From Panagrolaimus kolymaensis (Eukaryota; Nematoda; Chromadorea; Rhabditida; Panagrolaimidae), in the NCBI GenBank assembly GCA_028622995.1, contig JAJQJQ010000006.1, positions 310,001 through 374,000 on the forward strand: a stretch of DNA of 64,000 nucleotides, read 5' to 3'. Within the stretch, counting starts at the first letter, position 1. The number at the start of each line of letters is the position of its first letter. Below the pieces are notes generated by a model. It ran no database searches and was not told the DNA's origin. It saw only the letters and a list, made by a program, of their open reading frames with translations. A program made the position numbers and the translations under genes. This document shows positions 47,401 through 56,600 of this stretch, in pieces.

Positions 47401-47754
47401 AATAAAAATCGATTGTTTTTTATTTTTATGCTTTTTTCTGTCCCTAATTGCTCGCAAATGATTTACAGGAGAAGAATATATATTACGAAAGTCCATAAAA
47501 AAACAATGGTTTTGGAAATTTTGTACAAGCAAGTGATTGTAAAGAAATTGACAGTTTAATCCTCAAACAATAATAAATAAAAAGGTTTGTTTTCCAAAGA
47601 AATTTTCTGACATCAGTTAAAAAAAATTAAAAAAATTAATTGACTTACTTCCTACTGTAGCTCCAGTAATAGCACCAGCAGCAATGGCCGTGGTTCCAAA
47701 TTCGGTATCTTCACTTAATTCCTTTCTTATTGGAGCAGGTTGAGGGGATTCCAT
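44452..47754 (-). CDS. Small glycine-zipper membrane-type protein
   Basis: Two exons on the minus strand, 47754-47649 and 44594-44452, joined in phase (GTAAGT donor, TTTCCAG acceptor), 82 residues. The N-terminus is polar (MESPQPAPIRKELSEDTEF). The centre is a run of Gly/Ala-zipper repeats (TAIAAGAITGATVGT, then FGTAVGATVGAGFGFIVGLM) long enough for two tight membrane hairpin helices. The tail is charged and ends in CNDDDE. No signal peptide. Glycine-zipper segments occur in several small membrane and mitochondrial proteins; I cannot assign a family or function. The intron is 3,054 bp, about fifty times the usual intron size in this window, and is filled by array B. Confidence 0.8.
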
Positions 47755-50700
47755 TTTGATAGTTTACTTGATTTTTAAATTTCTAACCGTAATTCACAAA
47801 TAATAATATCAGTTACCAGTTAATTTTTATTTTAGATAAACTTTATCAAATTTTTTCAGTTTTTTTTATACCAAATTTAAGAAATAAACTATTTTTCTTT
47901 AAAAAAGTGTTAGCGAATTTGAGAATATAAAATATATTTAAAAAATTGAAAAGCAGGTCGTCGATGGTGGTGGGTTCTTTTTTCTTTTTATTTCTGAAAA
48001 GTGACACGAACTTTATTTCCTTTCGTTTCGTTTCCTTTTTTCTTTCATTCTTTATTTGGTGAATAGAAACAACAAACACGCAGAAACGTTGAAAAAAAAA
48101 AAAGAATAGAAAGCGAGCACTATTTAGGCGAATAAGAGAGTGAAGGGGGCAAAAGAGTCGTTTCGTTGTTGCTCAGTTTTTTTATTTGGTGTGTGTTACC
48201 TGACTAACTGCTGACGACTGAAACAACGTGAAATGAAAGAAAAGAAAAAATATGAGTACACAAAAGAAAAGAAAAGAAAAGAAAAGAAAAGAAAGAAAAA
48301 AGGTAGAGGATAAAAACGTTATATTTTTCATTGTCGTTGTTGTAGGTAGTAGTTGTTCCGCCCTTATTTGAACACCAAAAAAAAAATAAAGGTGAAAAAG
48401 TGAGATAGAGAGAGAAAAAATTTTAGGAAAAAGAAATAAAAAAAAAAAGAAGTGGAGAGGAGGTGAAAAGTGATAAAAGCTTTATTTTCTCTTATGTTTA
48501 AGATAACACAGTTTCAAAATAAAAAAAACTCTTCCATAAAGAAAAACAAGGCTACAGTTTCAAAAAAAAAATCACGCACAAAAATAAAAAGTTTTTTCGA
48601 CAAAAAAAACCTCGGTCGATTTCTATGTTTTTAGTTTCTGCTATCAGTTTGAAGGAAAGACAAAAAATAGAAAACAGAGACCACAAAAATGAGAGAGATA
48701 GAGAAAGTGGAAGGAGAAGGAGAAGGAGAGGGAAATGTAAACTATATTTTTGTGCTTTTCTTTTTGTTTGTTGAAAGGTATGATGAATAAAATGTGTTAC
48801 ATAATAAAAGTAAATAAAAAAAGTTTTCAAGAAGAAAAAGTTTTTAGGAAAGAAACGAAATTATTGATTTGACCTCTAAAATCTGTTATGTAAGATCAAG
48901 TCAGTTTTTTATCGAAATAAAAAAGTAAACAAAAAATAAATATGTGAATAGCAACTAAAATATTTTTTACATTCGTTTTTGGTCAATGACAGTTTTGAAC
49001 AATTAAATTTAATAAAAATGCACCCAAATTTTGAATTTAAAAAATATATTGCAGTTTTATAGATAAAATTAAACAAAAAATTTTAAGATCGAAACATTAA
49101 TTTTCCTCTCCCCAAAATTTTTCATTTTTTTGTTTTTGTTGTTGGTTATTTCGGTCTTTAGCAAGTTGATGCAGTTTTTAATATTTATATAAAAATTAGA
49201 GAAAAAAAGCTATTATTAAGTTTGGGTTTTAAAAAAGTAAAAAAACTTCACAGTTTTTAAAATCCCCAAAATTTTTCATTCCATTTACTTAATAAAAATT
49301 CTCTATATATATTATTATGTATGTACAGTTAAACCGTCAAAAATATATAATAAATTTCAAATTTTTTTTGACTTTAATAAAATGTAATCAAGTTTCAGTA
49401 AAAATAGCGAAGTGAAAAGTTTTATCTAACAAAATATGTATTTTAACTTCACCATATTAATTATTTTCCAATGATACTAATTTTAATTCCCGTCCAATCT
49501 CGTCAACCCAGTTTTAAATTTTGAATATCTAAAATTTTTAAAAGAAAAGTACTCTTCAGATTGACCATTAATGACCAACAATTAAGATTTCAAACAGTTT
49601 TTTAAATGCCCGAGAGTTTGCATTTGCTTCATGCAAACTATAATTTTAGCTTTCAACGACAGTTTTATTTTTGAATTTAAAAAGTGTTTTAAAATTCACA
49701 AAAGTTTCAATTCCCTTCATAAAATATAAATTCATATTAAAAATTTTTATACAGTATTTGTTAAAATTAACAATAAATTTAATAACCTTTATTAAATTTC
49801 ATAAACAACTAAGAAATAAAGAATTCAGTTTAAAAACCATTTAAAAAATAAAGCATAAAACACAAAAATGTGACAAATAAAAGAATTTTAAAATTTCAAA
49901 GCAGCCACAATATTTTTTTTTTTGCGTCACTTAGCAACTTACATACATATGTTTCATATCTTTCATAGAAATAAAACCTTTTTGAAGTTTAAAAAGTGTG
50001 GTTTGTTTCACAGAAAATAAAGCCGAAACTACAACAAAAAAAATATATAAGCAATTTCAAAAAAAAATAAAGGCCAAAGAATGGATTTTTTTCCGCAAAT
50101 AATTTGAATACGCAGTTATTATTCTAAAGCCAATGAATAACTTTTTTTAAATCAGTTTTTTCTAATATTTAATTAAAAACAGTTTTAATCCTTTTTTTTT
50201 ATTAATATGCTTGTAATTAATGTGAATATATTACACATGCGTATTAGACACTTATCAGTTTATTAGTTTTGTAAAAAAATTGTCTTTAAAAACTGAAGAA
50301 TCACATACAGTTAAAATAAAAATAATAATAAAAAGGTTGCTTTTTTTAAATCGCACTACTTTTTTGGGCGATAGTGAAGCTCGTCAGTTTTATTTGACAC
50401 AAAATATTGTATCCACTAACCAAATAGCAATTCAGTTTAATAATATAAATTCTACTGAATTTAAAACACATTTACAGTTTAAAGAACACAGTTTCAAAAT
50501 TTAAAAAAAAACAAAGAGTGTTAAATAAAAATTAATTTTGCTTTTTTAAATTATTAAAATATTATTTCTAATTTTTAGAGTTAAAAAACACAACAAATAA
50601 AATCTTGAATAAATAATTGCCAACAGCCTTTCGAATGGAGCAAAATACAATACAGTTTTAAAAAAATGATGTGGAAGAAATTAATTAAAAAAAACATTTT

Positions 50701-51207
50701 GTAAAATGGAAGAATTACTCCAGTTTAAAAACTATAAAAATTAATATAAAAGTTCAAAATAAAAATATAATAAAACAATTTATATGTATTATTAAAAAAA
50801 ATTAATTGTTTAAAGTTGGCAGTTATTTATATAAAAAAATAAACGTTTTAAAGAAAAGTATTCTTGTATCGAAAATTTCTTAAAATCACCATAAATAATT
50901 TTTCGTGATTCCATGCGACAATTCTTCCACCGATTTTAAATGCAAATTTCAATTTACAGTTTAAAAAAAATTATAAAGGCATTTTGCACTTTTCTGATTG
51001 ATATGAATAATGATTCTCAGTTTTAATATAAAAAAAATATAAAAATAAGCATAAAGTGTCTGTCCATGTGTCGATTAAAGTATGCAATTTTCTTCACATT
51101 ATTTATTTAAAAGCTTTTGCAAAAAGCAATACAGTTTAATAGAAACAAAATAAACGCAAACTCAGTTTTAAAAATGTTAAATTTATATATAAAATTCAGT
51201 TTTTTAT
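47755..51207. other. Gene-free region within array B (left of the foldback)
   Basis: No supported exon. 47.8-48.8 kb is purine-rich on plus (the presumed promoter of the glycine-zipper gene). From 48.5 kb the CAGTTT motif is dense again up to 51.2 kb. Open frames here are interrupted by or built from motif units and are not supported. Confidence 0.5.
48262..48300. repeat. (GAAAA)n microsatellite
   Basis: Six or more GAAAA units in a purine-rich stretch (about 48.06-48.75 kb) that lies upstream of the glycine-zipper gene on its strand as a CT-rich promoter-proximal tract; GAGAAGGAGAAGGAGA near 48711 is similar. Array B motifs are thin here. Confidence 0.6.
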
Positions 51208-52285
51208 GGTTAAGAGAGACTCTGCGAGATAATTTAAAGATTTTGAAGTAAAGCGGAAGAAGGTTTTTTTTATTTTTATTTTTCTTTACCAATCGGTTCT
51301 AAAAAATATATAAAAATTATTGGCTGCGAGCTTTTTCTCAAAAAGTGAGCAGGATATGGTAATTCTTGATATTGAAGTTGAAAGCATGCATTAACTTCAA
51401 AAATCTGGCTAAATTCACCCATGAAGTAAAAAAATTTGATTTTTATCCAGTATTATTAATTAGATTGCGGGCTAATTTATGGTGTATACCATATATTTTA
51501 ATGTTCTATAAAAATGAGGAGAAATTTGCATATTTATTTTTCAAATTGATGCCATTTTTCTATCAGAGCCTCGGGGGACCTTAAGAAAAATACCATATAT
51601 TCCTCAGAATCTCTACTTTATTATCCAAAAAAAATAATAGTTAAAAAGCTTGGACTTTTGGACTTATGAATTTTTGAATGAGCAAGACCACCATTTTTAA
51701 TGGGGAAAATGGTGTTTTTCAAAATTTTGACTTCTTTTCTTCCATGAAAACAATTTGAACATAATGCCAAAATACAAAGAAAGAAAATTGAAAAAATGGA
51801 TTTCCCCATTAAAAATGGTGGTCTTGCTCATTCAAAAATTCATAAGTCCAAAAGTCCAAGCTTTTTAACTATTATTTTTTTTGGATAATAAAGTAGAGAT
51901 TCTGAGGAATATATGGTATTTTTCTTAAGGTCCCCCGAGGCTCTGATAGAAAAATGGCATCAATTTGAAAAATAAATATGCAAATTTCTCCTCATTTTTA
52001 TAGAACATTAAAATATATGGTATACACCATAAATTAGCCCGCAATCTAATTAATAATACTGGATAAAAATCAAATTATTATGCTTCATGGGTGAATTTAG
52101 CCGAATTTTAGAAGTTAATGCATGGTTTCAACTTCAATATAAAAAATTAGCATATCCTGCTGACTTTTTGAGAAAAAGCTCGCAGCCAATAATTTTTAAA
52201 TATTTTTTAGAACCGATTGGTAAAGAAAAATAAAAAAAAACCTTCTTCCGCCCGATTTGAATCAGCTCGTAGAACTTCTCTTAAC
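51208..52285. mobile_element. 1.08-kb foldback (inverted-repeat) element
   Basis: Two arms of about 490 bp are near-exact reverse complements around a loop of about 90 bp (roughly 51709-51799). Landmarks: AAGCGGAAGAAGG at 51252 pairs with CCTTCTTCCGC at 52242; ATTGGCTGCGAGC pairs with GCTCGCAGCCAAT; TCGGGGGACC near 51571 pairs with GGTCCCCCGA near 51930. The outer 50 bp have diverged more (GGTTAAGAGAGACTCTGCG versus its partner). It carries no ORF with a recognised domain. CAGTTT motifs are absent inside it, so it inserted into array B. Transcripts would form a very long hairpin. Confidence 0.9.
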
Positions 52286-52734
52286 TAAAGTTGAAGATGT
52301 CAGTTTATAAATTAAAAATTAGGGTTAATAATATGCATAAATTATTTATCATTAGATAAATCCTTTCCATCCCATTTTCATAATTTTATTTGCATAGCCA
52401 AAATCCAAATATCCACAGTTATAAAAAACAAAAAATTTCCATAATAATTTAAAACAAATAATTACTATACATTTCAGTTTTTTTATAAAATACTCAAACG
52501 TGTCAGTTTTAAATAAAAAAAAATTTGAATTTTTGATAAATGTTTGCAATCACTTTTAAAAAAAAATTTTTACGACTTTGCAAAAATAATTCAGCTTAAA
52601 AATAACAAAAAAAAATCACAATTTTTTTGGTTAGAAATAGCCGCATTTTAAAAATGAAATAAAAAATATTTATAACAAACATAAATTGTTAATGTTTGAA
52701 ACGTTTCAGTTTTGCCTTATAACTTTTTTTAATG

Positions 52735-53089
52735 AGACATCAGTTTAAAAAGAAAAAACTAGAAAAAAATGTGAAATAACAAAAAGCAAGAATCTTGAAA
52801 AAAAGTAAAGCTAAAATCCAAAAAATCAACAAAGAAAAAACCAAGTAACAAAAAGTAACAAAAAAGTAAAAAAGAATATAACTTTTTTTCTTTTTGCAGT
52901 TTTTAGTTCTCACAAAAAAAGTAAAGTAAAGTTGCGATTGGATGAATGGCGTCGTTGTCATCGTCGTCGAATGCTGCAATTTCTTCATGGAAAATAGAAA
53001 ATACAAATTTTAGCAGTTTTTTTATATTAAAAATTTTAAATCGCCATCATCCTCATTGGAATCATGGAGAAGATATTCGAGCGGTATTT
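52735..53089 (+). repeat. Upstream copy of a 350-bp duplication (promoter + first exon of the CHK-like gene)
   Basis: This stretch is about 90% like 56250-56600 over the A-rich upstream part and almost identical over the exon. It contains an intact copy of the CHK-like gene's first exon at 52946-53083 (46 codons, MASLSSSSNAAISSWKIEN through GEDIRA, followed by GTATTT). Differences include one extra codon at the start and a weaker donor. It could serve as an alternative first exon or be a silent duplicate. Confidence 0.85.
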
Positions 53090-53340
53090 ATTTTTCTTTA
53101 AACTTAGAAAAGTTTGTAAAAACATGTATAAAACCCGATGTCAGTTTATACTTACTAACTTATTTTTCTTTTGCCATTAAGAGCTTCTTTGAACGTCTAA
53201 CATCAATTTAAAATAATTAAATTACTTGTTGTGCAATTAAATTGGAAAAGGTTATTTTTTCCCAATGGCCTTATATGGTGCAGTTTAAAAAAAAGTTTTT
53301 TCTCATGCCTTTAATTTTCTTTCGTCTTAAAAAAAAGGGT

Positions 53341-53849
53341 ACTTCTATAGATGTGGCCCCCCGCTTTTTTATTTTATTTTTTTATTCTTTTTTCGACCAA
53401 TGGAGGATTCGAACTTTTTGTTCTTTTGATAGTCTAATGTACTAACCACTCGACCATAGAAGCTTGAATTCTAATGCAAACAAATTCAAAGACTTTAAAT
53501 TGAGCTCTTGAAACTATTTTGGCACTCTCCTTTACAATTCGACTGAGATACTTGGATTGAAAGATTCAAAGAAATTTATTTGTATTTAGTAAAAATAATA
53601 ATAAAATATTAGAGAAAAGCGGAATAATGTTCACGAATTTGGTTCCAAAGATTAAACATGACATCAGGTCCTCCAATTCTTCCAAAGTATCCATTTCCAT
53701 GTTCTTTTTAATGAGAAAAGAAATATGAAAAATGACATTGGAAAGAAACTGACTAAATTGAGTATATGCAGATTTTTAGTGGTAAAAAATTAAGAGAAAA
53801 AAGAATAAAAAAATAAAATAAAAAAGCGGGGGGCCACATCTATAGAAGT
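53341..53849 (-). mobile_element. Inverted-repeat element with tRNA-like internal promoter
   Basis: Arms of about 54 bp at 53341-53394 and about 53797-53849 are reverse complements (ACTTCTATAGATGTGGCCCC start). Inside, on the minus strand, are an A-box-like TGGTCGAGTGG (plus coordinates 53446-53456) and a good B box GTTCGAATCC (53405-53414), spaced as in a tRNA gene, but the acceptor and T stems do not pair, so it is a tRNA-derived sequence, not a working tRNA. It also holds a 31-codon exon-like segment (53703-53609). A SINE/MITE composite is the best reading. Confidence 0.55.
53609..53703 (-). pseudogene. Exon-like fragment inside the inverted-repeat element
   Basis: On the minus strand, after AAAAAG, the frame reads HGNGYFGRIGGPDVMFNLWN, then QIREHYSAFL and a stop. 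Its composition and codon pattern look coding and differ from the A/T-rich surroundings. I do not recognise the protein. It may be a captured gene fragment; no other exon was found in the element. Confidence 0.35.
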
Positions 53850-56249
53850 GCCAAAAAAAGCTTTGTTTTTATAATATCGAAATCGGAAACAAACAAATAA
53901 ATTTATAAAATTTCGAATTTGCGTTAATAATGGAGATTTGTTTTTAAATTTTAATAATTTTTGCTTAGTTGTCAGTTATAAACCTTTTCTTCCATTGAAC
54001 CACCGCACCTAAAAAAAACGCAGTTTTAAAAAAAATCATTAAATTCTTTTTATCAGTTTCGTTAATATGTAAATTTTACAATGCTAGAAATGATGAATTT
54101 TTTATTTTTTCATGGGAATTTATGAGTGCTATTTCAGTTTTTATAAAAATATCTTTTTGAATTTTCTTTTTTTTCTTTCAAAGACATACTCTTCTTTTTT
54201 TTTAACCGATGCTAGAATCAGTAGAAATTTATAATAATACAATTTTGCATAAACATCTTACCTTTTTGTTTCAGTTTTAATAATTATTTTTACTTTGTAA
54301 TCAATTAAACTTTCCCTACTTTATTCTAGCTTACAGGAAGATGTCCAATTAAAAAAAAAGAAAATATATTTCAAAAGTTAGAGTTCATCAGCAACAGTTA
54401 AAAAATTTTTTCCTTTTTTTAAAATGCAAGAGACAAATTTTTTTTCTTTCAATCCATAATCAATTTACTCAGTTTTTTTAATGTTATATTTTTGTTTGTT
54501 CTCTTTCTTCCACCAAAACCATAATTTTCTTCGACAGTTTTATACAACTCATATAATTGAACAGTTTTATCGAATTTATGAATAACAAAAAAGAGTAATT
54601 ATTTGTTTCCCGTAGCTTAAGTTGAATAACAGTTAAATAAATATAAGGTTTTAAAAAGCTTTTTTTTTACCTTAAAATTATTTTAAAAAACTTTTTTTTA
54701 AACGAATTAACTTTTTTTTATTATCCACAAGAGTAAAATGTCAAATTAAATAAATAAATAAAACCACTTTGAAATTTAAACATAGAGCACAAAAGTGCGA
54801 AATACACTTTTTTAAAGTTTAAACTTTAAAGTTACAAAAGCAATTTGCTTCACTTAGCAACTTACATTCGTCTTACATTTTTTTCCCATTGAAATGACTC
54901 TTTTCAAACGTATGAAATATATGGTTTGTTCAAAAACAAAACAAAAAAAAGATGAAACTACACTAAAGATTTTAAAAGAAAATAAAAAATTCAGTTTCAA
55001 AAAAAAAGGAAAGAAACAAATCGCAGTTTTAAAAAAAATTGTTATAAAATTTTGATTACTACCATGGTCTTTTTTCCATAGAGAATATGATACCGCAGTT
55101 ATTTAAAACCCCTAAATAAATTTTTGTCTGTTACTAGTGTATCAGTCAAGTTCAGTTTTAATCTTAATATAATGCATTTAGTTATGTATGTATCCTGCTA
55201 TCATTCAGGGAATCAGTTTATTAATTATATAAAAAAATTATTTTGCGAAGAAAAAAATCATTTTGCGTGCAAATCAAAAATTAAAAAAATAAGGCACTTT
55301 AAATAATATATAAATTTAAAATTATAATAAAATAAAATAAAAAATAATTTTATAAAAGCCTTATCTTTGAGAACAAAACAGTCTCTTCAGTTAAATTTTA
55401 TAAAAATAAATGTTCATGCATCCATAACAAAACTGAATTGTCAGTTTATATAATAGAAAAGTTTCCATAATTAAAAGGCTCTTTTTGTTCAGCTTTATGT
55501 TGAATAAAAAAACATTTCATCAAAAATCCGAACTACTCAGTTTAAAAAGAATAATAAAATATTTATATTTTGAATTTTTTTTGGTATATTTAATCATACT
55601 ATTTCGAGCTTACTAACCACAAAACATCCAGTTAAAGAAATAAGAAAATCTCTTACAGTTAGTTTTAAAAAAAATATGAAATAATAAAAATAAATTAAAC
55701 AATTACATAAAAAAGCAGAGCGAATGAATCCAGTTTTAAGCACTAAAAAAATAAAATTTAAACAAAATGTATTTCTATGTATCGGTAATGGCTTCAAATC
55801 ACACTACATAATTTTTTGAGATCTCACTCAGTAGCTTCAACAGTTTAAAGAAAATGTAATGTTTTTAACTGTCATTTTTTAATTTTTTTCTTCAAGTATC
55901 AAAATTTAAACTCAGATTAAAATAAAATTATTAAATATAATCTAACTTTTTTTTGGACAAACTCGAAGAAGAGCGCAGTTTAAAAATTTAGAAATAAAAA
56001 TAAGATGTCCATGCTTCGATAAATCTATGTGATTTTTTTGATCCTAATTTTTCTGAAACTTTGCAAAAACATGAAAACTTTTTATACAGTTTTAAAAAAA
56101 ATAATTAAACAACTCCACTCTTTTTTTTGTTTACAGATTGTCAAAACAGTTTAAAATTAAAAAAAATATATAAATAACAAAAATAAATTATTTTCCATTT
56201 AGCGTTAAGTTAACGCAGTTTTAGCACATTTTTAAAGACTATGATCCAA
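53850..56249. other. Gene-free stretch of array B
   Basis: About 2.4 kb containing only CAGTTT units and A/T-rich spacer between the tRNA-like element and the second copy of the 350-bp duplication. If the 52946 exon is used as an alternative first exon, this is intron. Confidence 0.5.
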
Positions 56250-56600
56250 CACCAGTTTAAAAGAAGAAAAAACTAGAAACCAGTGAAAGGAAACAAAAGT
56301 AAAAAAAAACTAAAGCTAAAATCCAAAAAATCAACAAAGAAAAAACCAAGTAACAAAAGGTAACAAAAAAAAGTAAAAAAGCAATATAATTTTTCTTTTT
56401 TCATTTGCAGTTTTTTGTTCTCACAAAAAAAGTAAAGTAAAGTTGGGATTGTTGGATGGCGTTGTCATCAGCATCGAATGCTGCAATATCTTCATGGAAA
56501 ATAGAAAATACAAATTTTAACAGTTTTTTTATATTAAAAATTTTAAATCGCCATCATCCTCATTGGAATCATGGAGAAGATATTCGAGCGGTATGAATTA
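56250..56600 (+). repeat. Downstream copy of the 350-bp duplication
   Basis: Partner of 52735-53089. It includes the exon used here as exon 1 of the CHK-like gene and about 200 bp upstream, including the shared GTTCTCACAAAAAAAGTAAA stretch. Mismatches are concentrated in the A-rich upstream part. Confidence 0.85.

Noticed and set aside
48552..48830. A 92-codon minus-strand frame rich in Leu/Ser/Phe
   Set aside because: Translation of a purine-rich microsatellite-like tract; no support as a gene.
53395..53463. A functional tRNA gene on the minus strand
   Set aside because: A and B boxes are good, but acceptor, anticodon and T stems do not pair; treated as tRNA-derived.
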